A DNA stretch of 5,802 nucleotides from Pseudomonadota bacterium (GTDB lineage: Bacteria; Pseudomonadota; Alphaproteobacteria; Sphingomonadales; Sphingomonadaceae). The notes under the pieces were generated by a model. That model saw only the letters and a list, made by a program, of their open reading frames with translations. It searched no databases and was not told the origin of the DNA. Where the stretch lies: assembly GCA_023423775.1 (NCBI GenBank), contig JAFAEZ010000110.1:1-5802 (forward strand). The letters run 5' to 3'. How positions within the stretch are numbered: position 1 is the first letter of the stretch; the number at the start of each line of letters is the position of its first letter. Of the stretch, positions 1 to 5,788 are shown piece by piece. Position numbers and translations under genes: made by a program.

Positions 1-662
1 TGATCAAGATCACCGCCACCGGCGGCGTGCTCTCGCAGCAGGCGCGCGGTCTTGGCCAGCATTTCTCCGACGCCGAGATGAAGGCGATCGTCGACACCGC
101 CCATGCGCTCGGTCTCAAGGTTGCCGCTCACGCCCACAGCGCGCGCGGCGTCGAGGCGGCGGCGCGCGCCGGCGTCGATTCGATCGAGCACGGCACCTTT
201 GCCGACGCCAAGGCGATCGCCGCGATGAAGGCGTCGGGTTCGGCGCTCGTGCCGACCCTGATGGCGTTCACCGGCATCCAGGAGACGCTCGCCAGGAACG
301 GCTTCACCCCCGCCGTCGCCGACAAGGTGCGGATGACGTTGAGCGCGGTTGGCCAGGCGGCCCGCGCCGCCCGCGCCGCCGGCGTGCCGATTGTGTTCGG
401 CACCGACGCCGCGGTCTATGAGCATGGCCGCAACGCGCAGGAATTCGCTTTGCTGGTCGAAAAGGTCGGCATGAGCCCGGCCGAAGCGCTCGCTTCCGCC
501 ACCACCGGCGCCGCGCGCTTGCTCGATCTCGAAGGCCAGGTGGGCCGCATCGCGCCGGGCTATTCGGCCGACATCATCGCCGTCACCGGCGACCCGCTCG
601 AAAATGTCCGCATTCTCGAGAAGGTCGATTACGTGATGGTGCGCGGCCGCACCGTCGAATGA
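1..662 (+). CDS. Metal-dependent amidohydrolase (Xaa-Pro/Xaa-Arg dipeptidase-like), 5'-truncated
   Basis: The first whole codon is at base 3, and 219 C-terminal residues remain before TGA at 660-662. The true start and the N-terminal HxH metal pair lie outside the window, so the GTG at 27 is an internal valine. Amidohydrolase-superfamily (PF01979) landmarks run in order. IKITATGG opens the fragment, and its Lys (residue 2) is probably the carboxylated lysine bridging two metals. An HAH on strand 5 follows at 129-137, then IEHG on strand 6 (His at 189-191) and FGTDAAVYEHG on strand 8 (catalytic Asp at 405-407). The closing GRIAPGYSADIIAV and GDPLENV segment is the typical C-terminal beta-sandwich return. 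The arrangement resembles the Caulobacter Cc2672-type dipeptidases. Relatives include other amide hydrolases, so the substrate is uncertain. It probably cleaves the amide bond of dipeptides or acylated amino acids. Any signal peptide would be in the missing part. The oxygenase gene follows after 9 nt. Confidence 0.9.
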   Translation, partial: IKITATGGVLSQQARGLGQHFSDAEMKAIVDTAHALGLKVAAHAHSARGVEAAARAGVDSIEHGTFADAKAIAAMKASGSALVPTLMAFTGIQETLARNGFTPAVADKVRMTLSAVGQAARAARAAGVPIVFGTDAAVYEHGRNAQEFALLVEKVGMSPAEALASATTGAARLLDLEGQVGRIAPGYSADIIAVTGDPLENVRILEKVDYVMVRGRTVE

Positions 663-671
663 GCTGAGCCC

Positions 672-1310
672 GTGTACAAGGCTGAGATCGGTGCGTGGGT
701 GCGGGACCGGCTCGGCCGCACCCCCGGCGCGCTCAAGCTCCCTGCAGCCGGCCTCGACATCTTCGTCGTGCCCGGCTTCCTCGACGTGGGGGAATGCGAC
801 ACGCTGATCGCAATGATCGATCGCGGCCGCCAACCGTCGCAATTGCTCGCCGATCACCCGGATCCCGAATTTCGAACCAGCGAGAGCTGTAACCTCGATC
901 CGCGCAATCCCGCGGTGCGGGCGATCGAGGCCAAGATCACCGGCCTGATCGGCATCCAGCCCGCCCATGGCGAGACTATCCAAGGGCAGCGCTATGCGGT
1001 CGGCCAGCAATTCAAGGCGCACCACGATTTCTTCTTCACCAGCGAGCCCTATTGGCCCGCGCAGGAAAAGAATGGCGGCCAGCGTACCTGGACCGCGATG
1101 GTCTTCCTCAACGAGCCCGAGGCGGGCGGGCAGACCTTCTTTCCCAAGGCGGGGATCAAGGTGGCGCCGCGCCGCGGCAATCTCCTCGCCTGGAACAATC
1201 TCGATCCTGCGGGCGAGCCCAACGACCTTTCGGTCCACCAGGGCCTGCCGGTCGAGGCCGGCGTCAAATATATCATCACCAAATGGTATCGCGAGCGCCC
1301 CTGGACCTGA
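672..1310 (+). CDS. 2OG-Fe(II) dioxygenase, prolyl 4-hydroxylase alpha-subunit-like (P4Hc)
   Basis: This 212-residue protein has no signal peptide and is probably cytoplasmic. It shows the complete P4Hc/2OG-FeII_Oxy signature: RTSESCNL (residues 68-75), the RYAVGQQFKAHHDF strand carrying the iron ligands H117 and D119, and a core with RTWTAMVFLN and GGQTFFP. The third iron ligand is H189. K199 follows 10 residues later, the same spacing as the 2-oxoglutarate-binding Lys of collagen prolyl 4-hydroxylase. The expected chemistry is O2 and 2-oxoglutarate dependent hydroxylation releasing succinate and CO2. The substrate, a prolyl residue or something else, cannot be read from sequence. GTG at 672 is the earliest start after the in-frame TGA at 660; GTG at 699 is an alternative. 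No good Shine-Dalgarno precedes it. With the 9-nt gap, that suggests translational coupling to the amidohydrolase. No terminator is visible after the stop. Confidence 0.93.
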   Translation: MYKAEIGAWVRDRLGRTPGALKLPAAGLDIFVVPGFLDVGECDTLIAMIDRGRQPSQLLADHPDPEFRTSESCNLDPRNPAVRAIEAKITGLIGIQPAHGETIQGQRYAVGQQFKAHHDFFFTSEPYWPAQEKNGGQRTWTAMVFLNEPEAGGQTFFPKAGIKVAPRRGNLLAWNNLDPAGEPNDLSVHQGLPVEAGVKYIITKWYRERPWT

Positions 1311-1339
1311 CCGCCCGCCTTTCTGGTTGCTGACCGACA

Positions 1340-1370
1340 CATTCGAGCCGGGTTCAGTTCGCCTCTGTCA
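1340..1370 (+). promoter_or_regulatory. Candidate regulator-binding direct repeat upstream of the RcnB-like gene
   Basis: In the 126-nt gap before the RcnB-like gene, ATTCG (1341-1345) and GTTCA (1352-1356) start exactly 11 bp apart. That is one helical turn, the spacing typical of OmpR/PhoB-type response regulators. TGTCACA follows at 1366-1372. No convincing -35/-10 pair was found here. The repeat is short and degenerate, so this is only a pointer to where control of the next gene may lie. Confidence 0.22.
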
Positions 1371-1423
1371 CAAGCAGTTCATGTCGGCAGGGCCCGGATG
1401 GTTCGAGGCTATGACCGACGCGT

Positions 1424-1428
1424 GAGAG
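1424..1428 (+). promoter_or_regulatory. Ribosome binding site for the RcnB-like gene
   Basis: GAGAG lies 8 nt before the ATG at 1437. It selects that ATG over the in-frame ATG at 1398, which would put 13 Arg-rich residues ahead of the signal peptide. Confidence 0.6.
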
Positions 1429-1436
1429 TCCGTGTC

Positions 1437-1931
1437 ATGCGTAAATTGATCATCATGGGCCTGATGGCCGCCACAATCCTTCCCGCCGCCGCCCCGGCAG
1501 CGGCCCAGTCCCGCGCCGAGATCCGGCACGACCGCCGCGAACTCCGCCACGAGCAGCGCGATCTGCGCCAGGCGCAGCTTCACGGCGACCGCCGCGACAT
1601 CCGCGACGAGCGTCGCGACGTTCGCGAGGCGCGCCGCGAACTGCGCGAAGACCGGCAGGACCGCCGCGACTGGCGCCAGTATCGCCAGAGCAATCGCCAG
1701 CTCTATGCGCGCGGCAACTTCCGCTCGCCTTTCGCCTATCGGACCTTCCGTCCCGGACTGGCGATCGGCACCGGCTATTACGGCTCGCGTTACGTGATCG
1801 CCGACCCCTATCGCTACCGCCTGCCGGCCGCGCGCCCGGGCCTGCGCTGGGTGCGGCATTATGACGACGTCCTGTTGGTCGACGTCCGCCGCGGCCGCGT
1901 CGTCGAGGTGATCCGCAACTTCTTCTGGTAA
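1437..1931 (+). CDS. RcnB-like periplasmic protein with Arg-rich heptad helix
   Basis: The 164-residue product starts with a classic Sec signal peptide: MRK, a hydrophobic core, then an Ala-rich end with likely cleavage after AAA at residue 23. Residues 26-84 are a very charged helix with 21 Arg in 59 positions. Heptads of the form xRRxLRx place single Ile/Leu/Val residues at 29, 36 and 43 and again at 55, 62 and 69. Residues 119-164 (YRLPAARPGLRWVRHYDDVLLVD, then GRVVEVI) match the C-terminal domain of the RcnB family (PF11776), named after a periplasmic protein affecting Ni/Co homeostasis in E. coli. Sphingomonads carry many such proteins without proven metal roles, and no His/Cys metal cluster is visible here, so the gene name is not transferred. 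It is probably periplasmic, perhaps structural or binding an anionic partner. It is closed by its own terminator and has no metal-efflux gene beside it. Confidence 0.85.
   Translation: MRKLIIMGLMAATILPAAAPAAAQSRAEIRHDRRELRHEQRDLRQAQLHGDRRDIRDERRDVREARRELREDRQDRRDWRQYRQSNRQLYARGNFRSPFAYRTFRPGLAIGTGYYGSRYVIADPYRYRLPAARPGLRWVRHYDDVLLVDVRRGRVVEVIRNFFW
1518..1688 (+). repeat. In-gene degenerate repeat encoding Arg/Asp/Glu heptads
   Basis: This part of the RcnB-like gene encodes residues 28-84 and is built from reiterated CGCCGCGA-like units. The 11-mer GACCGCCGCGA occurs identically at 1530-1540, 1587-1597 and 1659-1669. The spacings are 57 and 72 nt, both whole numbers of codons. The protein repeat is a 7-residue xRRxLRx unit. 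The heptad register breaks between residues 43 and 55, a step of 12 instead of 14, at an AQLHG segment. Such repeats can gain or lose units by slippage. Confidence 0.75.
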
Positions 1932-1953
1932 GCTTTCCGGCCTGCCAAATCTG

Positions 1954-1985
1954 CGGCCCGGAGCCCCGCGCTCCGGGCCGTTTTT
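1954..1985 (+). terminator. Strong Rho-independent terminator after the RcnB-like gene
   Basis: CGGCCCGGAGC (1954-1964) pairs perfectly with GCTCCGGGCCG (1970-1980) around a 5-nt loop, and TTTTT follows at 1981-1985. The 11-bp G+C-rich stem with an immediate T-tract is a textbook intrinsic terminator. It begins 22 nt after the TAA at 1929-1931 and separates this unit from the DUF885 pair. Confidence 0.94.
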
Positions 1986-1999
1986 CGTGGGTGGCGCGC

Positions 2000-2028
2000 T
2001 TGCTCACCTTCCTGGGGCGTCTTAGAAG
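2000..2028 (+). promoter_or_regulatory. Candidate sigma-70-type promoter for the DUF885 pair
   Basis: TTGCTC (2000-2005) and TAGAAG (2023-2028) are separated by 17 nt, matching the -35 and -10 consensus at 3 of 6 and 4 of 6 positions. The site sits between the preceding terminator and the ribosome binding site at 2050, where a promoter is expected because upstream transcription should stop. Transcription would start near 2034-2036 and give a short leader of about 28 nt. The match is modest and could be chance. Confidence 0.38.
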
Positions 2029-2049
2029 GGCAACACACAAACAAGCTTC

Positions 2050-2056
2050 AGGAAGG
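2050..2056 (+). promoter_or_regulatory. Ribosome binding site that fixes the start of the first DUF885 gene
   Basis: AGGAAGG is a strong Shine-Dalgarno sequence. It directly abuts the ATG at 2057 (no spacer) but lies 6 nt before the in-frame ATG at 2063. Start at 2063 is therefore favoured, giving MISK followed by the lipoprotein signal. Confidence 0.8.
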
Positions 2057-2062
2057 ATGCCC

Positions 2063-3901
2063 ATGATCTCGAAGACGGCACTGCTCGCTGCTGGCGCCAG
2101 CGCGCTGCTCCTGTCCGCCTGCGCGACGACCGAGCCGCCGGCGCGGGAGGTGGCGGCAAGCCCTGCCGCCGCGCCCGCCAGCCAGGAAAGCGCGTCCGCC
2201 CAACTCCATGCTTTGTTCAAGCAGAGCGACGAAGACAATCTCCGGCGCAACCCGATCAACGCCTTGTTCCGCGGCGACATGCGCTATGCCGACCAGCTAG
2301 GCGACGGCATTACCGACGCTTATTACAATGCCGAGCGAGCGGCCGGCCAAAAGGAACTCGCCCAGCTTTCGGCTATCGATCGCAGCGCCCTCAATCCCAC
2401 CGACCAGATCGCCTACGACGTCTTCCGCTGGCAAACCGAAATGGGCCTGCGCGCGCTCGCCCCGGACATGCTGGCGCTGACCGCGGTGCGGCCGATCGAC
2501 CATTTCTTCGGCTTCCACACTTTCTATCCCGATCTTGCCTCGGGCGAGGGCGCGGCCCCGTTCAAGACGGTCAAGGACTATGAGGACAACCTCAAACGCC
2601 ACCACCAATATCCGGTACTGATCGACCGCGCGATCGGCCGCTTCCGTGAGGGCATGAAATCGGGCGTGGTTCAGCCCAGGCTGGTCGTCCAGAACATGGT
2701 CGACCAGCTCGACCTGCAGCTCAACCAGGGCGTCGAGGGCTCCACCTTCTACGGCCCGGTCAAGAAATTCCCGGACGGGATCTCCGCCGCCGACCAGGCG
2801 CGGCTGCGCGCCGCCCACGCCGCCGTCATCCGCGACGAGATAAGGCCGGCGCTGACCCGCCTGCGCGACTTCCTGAAGAACGAATATCTCCCCGTCGCGC
2901 GCGAGGGCGTCGGCCTCGTCCACATGAAGGGCGGCCCCGCGCTCTACAATTTCCTGATCGAGCAGAACACGACGCTGCCGGTCACCGCCGACTATGTCCA
3001 CAATCTCGGCCTCAGCGAGGTCGCCCGCATCCGCGGCGAGATGGAGGCGATCAAGAACAAGGTCGGCTTCAAGGGCACGCTGGCGCAATTCTTCGAGCAC
3101 ATCCGCACCGACCCGAAGTTCAAGCCGCAATCCAAGGAATGGATGACCGCCCGCTATTATGAGATCGGCAAGACCGTCGATTCGCGGATCGGCAAGCTCT
3201 TCTCGACCCTGCCCAAGACTGCGCTCGAGATCCGGCCGGTGCCCGCTTATCGCGAGAAGACCGACGCCGGCGGCTCCTACCAGTCGGGCACGCCGGACGG
3301 CTCGCGCCCGGGCGTCTTCTATTACAACACCTACGACCTGCCTTCGCGCACCACGCCGGGCATGGAGACGCTATACCTGCATGAAGGCGCGCCCGGGCAC
3401 CATTTCCAGATCAGCCTCGCCCAGGAAAATGAGGCGCTGCCGAACTTCATGCGCTTCGGCGGCAACACCGCCTTTGCCGAAGGCTGGGCGCTCTATGCCG
3501 AGACCCTGTGGGACGAGCTCGGCATGGAGACCGATCCCTACCAGCGCTACGGCGGCCTCGACGACGAGATGCTGCGCGCGATGCGGCTGGTGGTCGACAG
3601 CGGCATCCACGCCAAGGGCTGGACCCGCGATCAGGCGATCAAATACATGCTCGACAACAGCTCGATGGGCAAAACCGACGCCACCGCCGAGGTCGAGCGC
3701 TATATCGCGATTCCGGGCCAGGCGCTCGCCTACAAGATGGGCCAGCTCAAAATCCTCGAGCTGCGCGCCCGTGCCGAAAAGGCGCTCGGCCCCAAGTTCG
3801 ACATCCGCGAGTTCCACGAACAGGTGCTGATGACCGGCGCGCTGCCGCTCACCGTGCTGGAAAAGAAGATCGACGACTGGATTGCGACCAAGCAAGCCTG
3901 A
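2063..3901 (+). CDS. DUF885 family lipoprotein, probable zinc metallopeptidase (copy 1)
   Basis: The 612-residue product begins with a lipoprotein signal peptide, MISKTALLAAGASALLLSAC, with lipobox LSAC and lipidated Cys20. Ala at +2 fits sorting to the outer membrane. An Ala/Pro/Ser linker covers about 21-50, and the rest matches DUF885 (PF05960) at full length. Family landmarks include RGDMRYAD near the N-terminus, VRPIDHFFGFH, GFKGTLAQFFEHIRTDPKF and GTPDGSRPG. The likely active site is HEGAPGHH (440-447) followed by AEGWALYAE (Glu473). The spacing of His, Glu and a downstream Glu suggests a gluzincin-like zinc site, with H440, H446 or H447, and E473 as candidate ligands and E441 as base. 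That assignment is inference; the family keeps a DUF number. A peptidase acting at the envelope is the best guess. It is probably first in an operon with the paralogue 58 nt downstream, and TGA is at 3899-3901. Confidence 0.92.
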   Translation: MISKTALLAAGASALLLSACATTEPPAREVAASPAAAPASQESASAQLHALFKQSDEDNLRRNPINALFRGDMRYADQLGDGITDAYYNAERAAGQKELAQLSAIDRSALNPTDQIAYDVFRWQTEMGLRALAPDMLALTAVRPIDHFFGFHTFYPDLASGEGAAPFKTVKDYEDNLKRHHQYPVLIDRAIGRFREGMKSGVVQPRLVVQNMVDQLDLQLNQGVEGSTFYGPVKKFPDGISAADQARLRAAHAAVIRDEIRPALTRLRDFLKNEYLPVAREGVGLVHMKGGPALYNFLIEQNTTLPVTADYVHNLGLSEVARIRGEMEAIKNKVGFKGTLAQFFEHIRTDPKFKPQSKEWMTARYYEIGKTVDSRIGKLFSTLPKTALEIRPVPAYREKTDAGGSYQSGTPDGSRPGVFYYNTYDLPSRTTPGMETLYLHEGAPGHHFQISLAQENEALPNFMRFGGNTAFAEGWALYAETLWDELGMETDPYQRYGGLDDEMLRAMRLVVDSGIHAKGWTRDQAIKYMLDNSSMGKTDATAEVERYIAIPGQALAYKMGQLKILELRARAEKALGPKFDIREFHEQVLMTGALPLTVLEKKIDDWIATKQA

Positions 3902-3910
3902 TCCCTTCAA

Positions 3911-3935
3911 GCGCCGCTCCGCCCGGGAGCGGCGC
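3911..3935 (+). other. Intercistronic hairpin between the two DUF885 genes
   Basis: GCGCCGCTCC (3911-3920) pairs perfectly with GGAGCGGCGC (3926-3935) around the 5-nt loop GCCCG. It begins 9 nt after the first stop and ends 9 nt before the second gene's GAAAGG ribosome site. The bases that follow are CCTTCCTTC rather than a T-run, so full intrinsic termination is unlikely. Partial termination, or protection of the upstream mRNA from 3' exonucleases, would fit. Either would lower expression of the second gene relative to the first. Confidence 0.7.
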
Positions 3936-3944
3936 CCTTCCTTC

Positions 3945-3950
3945 GAAAGG
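3945..3950 (+). promoter_or_regulatory. Ribosome binding site for the second DUF885 gene
   Basis: GAAAGG lies 9 nt before ATG at 3960. It supports that start over the open frame extending back to 3882, which would overlap the first gene and bury the lipoprotein signal behind 26 basic residues. Confidence 0.65.
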
Positions 3951-3959
3951 TTCGCAGAC

Positions 3960-5777
3960 ATGAAGATTCTTGGCTTGCTCCTGTGCGGCGCCGCCACTTT
4001 GCTCGCCGGCTGCGCGCAGCTCCCCGAAAGCGGCTCCCTAGCCACGAACGCCGCCGCAGCGCAGAATCCCTCGCAAGCCCTGGCCGCCTTGTTCGCGGCC
4101 AGCGACGAAGCCAATCTGCAGCGCAATCCGGTCGGTGCCCTCTACCGCGGCGACATGCGCTATGCCGACCGCTACGGCGACTATGTCAGCGATGCTTATT
4201 ATGATGCCGAGCGCGAAGCCGCGCGCAACGAGCTCGCTGCCCTCGCCCGCATCGATCGCGCGGCCCTCTCGCCCAGCGAGCGCGTCTCCTACGACGTGTT
4301 CAAGTGGCAGCGCGAGATCGACCTGCGCGGGCTCGAAGGCGATATCTTCCTCGCCAGCGCGGTGCGGCCGATCGATCATTTCCGCGGCTTCCACGCCAAT
4401 TTCGCCGAGCTGAGCTCGGGCGAGGGCGTGGCGCCCTACAAGACCGTCCAGGATTATGAGAACGGTCTGAAGCGGGTTCCGGACTTCGTGCGCATGGTCG
4501 ACGGGTCGATCGCGCGGATGAAGCAGGGCATCGCCGCCGGCATCGTCCAGCCGAAGCTGGTGATGGACAATGTCGTCGAACAGCTCGACGCGATGCTGGC
4601 CGAGGGCGTCGAGGGGAGCAGCTTCTACCGCCCCGTCGCGAAATTCCCGGCCGAAATCCCCGCTGCCGACCAAGGCCGGCTCAGGGCGGCCTATGCCGCG
4701 ACCATCCGCGACGACATCCGCCCCGCACTGACCCGGCTGCGCGACTTCATCAAGACGGACTATCTGCCGCACGCCCGCACCAGCGTCGGCCTCGGCGACA
4801 TGAAAGGCGGGCCCGCGCTCTATTCCTACCTGGTCGAAACCAGCACGACGACCAAGATGACGCCCGACCAGATCCACAAGATCGGGCTCGACAACGTCGC
4901 CTTGATCCACGCCGAGATGGAAAAGGTGAAGGCGCAGGTCGGCTTCAAGGGCACGCTCAAGGAGTTCTTCGAACACATCCGCACCGACCCGAAATTCAAG
5001 CCTGCGTCGCGCGAGGCGCTGCAGCAGGGTTATGTCGCGATCGGCAAGCGGCTCGACGCCACCCTCCCCAGGCTCTTCTCGACCCTGCCCAAGGCGCCGC
5101 TCGAGATCAGGCCGGTGCCTGCGCTCACCGAGAAGGGCGCCGCGCGCGGCTCCTACAATCCCGGCACGCCGGACGGCTCCCGCCCCGGTATTTTCTATTT
5201 CAACGCCTATGATCTGCCGTCGCGCACCACGCCCGGAATGGAGACGCTCTATCTCCACGAAGGCGCGCCGGGCCATCACTTCCAGATCAGTCTCGCCCAG
5301 GAGAATGAGGCGCTGCCCAACTTCCAGCGCTTCGGCGGCAACACCGCCTATGTCGAAGGCTGGGGCCTCTATGCCGAGACGCTCGGCAAGGAGCTCGGCG
5401 TCTACACCGATCCCTATCAATATTTCGGCTATCTCGATTCGCAGCTGTTCCGCGCGATCCGGCTGGTCGTCGACACTGGCATCCATTCCAAGGGCTGGAG
5501 CCGCGACCAGACGATCCAGTATATCCTCGACAACAGCTCGCGCGGGCGGAGCAACGCCACCGCCGAGACCGAGCGCTACATCGCGATGCCGGGCCAGGCC
5601 TTGGCCTACAAGATCGGCCAGCTCAAGATCAGCGAGCTCCGCGCCCGCGCCGAGCAGGCGCTCGGGCCGAAGTTCGACATTCGCGAATTCCACGAGCAGG
5701 TGCTCGGCACCGGCGCGCTGCCGCTGGCGGTGCTCGAAACCAAGATCGACGACTGGATCGCCGCCAAGCGCGGCTGA
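3960..5777 (+). CDS. DUF885 family lipoprotein, probable zinc metallopeptidase (copy 2)
   Basis: This 605-residue paralogue of the preceding gene aligns over its full length, almost without gaps after the N-terminus. The signal peptide MKILGLLLCGAATLLAGC ends in lipobox LAGC with Cys18, and Ala at +2 again suggests the outer membrane. The linker is shorter than in copy 1, about residues 19-40. The active-site motifs are conserved: HEGAPGHH at 433-440 and VEGWGLYAE with Glu466. The interval from HEG to EGW is 33 residues in both proteins. By hand count, identity is 49 of 80 near the N-terminus, 63 of 70 around the active site and 67 of 82 at the C-terminus. Differences such as QSGTPDG/NPGTPDG and ALYAETLWDEL/GLYAETLGKEL could alter substrate preference. 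Expression probably depends on read-through of the hairpin at 3911-3935. TGA at 5775-5777 lies 11 nt before the poly-G tail, so the downstream context is unknown. Confidence 0.92.
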   Translation: MKILGLLLCGAATLLAGCAQLPESGSLATNAAAAQNPSQALAALFAASDEANLQRNPVGALYRGDMRYADRYGDYVSDAYYDAEREAARNELAALARIDRAALSPSERVSYDVFKWQREIDLRGLEGDIFLASAVRPIDHFRGFHANFAELSSGEGVAPYKTVQDYENGLKRVPDFVRMVDGSIARMKQGIAAGIVQPKLVMDNVVEQLDAMLAEGVEGSSFYRPVAKFPAEIPAADQGRLRAAYAATIRDDIRPALTRLRDFIKTDYLPHARTSVGLGDMKGGPALYSYLVETSTTTKMTPDQIHKIGLDNVALIHAEMEKVKAQVGFKGTLKEFFEHIRTDPKFKPASREALQQGYVAIGKRLDATLPRLFSTLPKAPLEIRPVPALTEKGAARGSYNPGTPDGSRPGIFYFNAYDLPSRTTPGMETLYLHEGAPGHHFQISLAQENEALPNFQRFGGNTAYVEGWGLYAETLGKELGVYTDPYQYFGYLDSQLFRAIRLVVDTGIHSKGWSRDQTIQYILDNSSRGRSNATAETERYIAMPGQALAYKIGQLKISELRARAEQALGPKFDIREFHEQVLGTGALPLAVLETKIDDWIAAKRG

Positions 5778-5788
5778 CCACCCTTGGC

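Noticed and set aside
660..674. A fusion of amidohydrolase and oxygenase by TGA read-through
   Set aside because: The frames are in phase, but both families end and begin normally at this junction and no read-through signal is visible.
1991..2062. N-terminal extension of the first DUF885 protein from GTG at 1991
   Set aside because: It would start 6 nt after the terminator's T-tract and overlap the candidate promoter. It would also bury the lipoprotein signal behind 24 residues. AGGAAGG points to ATG at 2063.
1453..2280. A 275-codon minus-strand open frame through the RcnB-like gene and the terminator
   Set aside because: It would run across a strong terminator and two genes with clear signal peptides. 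Its product is an Arg/Gly/Ala-rich shadow with no domain.
3911..3944. Intrinsic terminator between the DUF885 genes
   Set aside because: The stem is perfect, but CCTTCCTTC follows instead of a T-run. It is kept as a hairpin of uncertain role rather than called a terminator.
3882..3959. N-terminal extension of the second DUF885 protein from ATG at 3882
   Set aside because: It would overlap the first gene and translate through the hairpin, placing 26 basic residues before a good lipoprotein signal.
2297..4126. Minus-strand open frames over the first DUF885 gene and the intergenic hairpin
   Set aside because: They are antisense shadows of a family-supported coding gene, with no ribosome site or recognisable motif.
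3332..5324. Recent gene conversion between the DUF885 copies as the cause of the identical 39-residue block
   Set aside because: The block carries 16 synonymous differences in 39 codons, which recent conversion would have erased. Selection on the protein explains it better.
4038..5693. A 551-codon open frame on the minus strand across the second DUF885 gene
   Set aside because: It mirrors the DUF885 codons: in G/C-rich genes with strong third-position bias the opposite strand rarely meets stops. The translation is low-complexity, with no recognisable domain, and a parallel antisense frame appears over copy 1, as the shared bias predicts.
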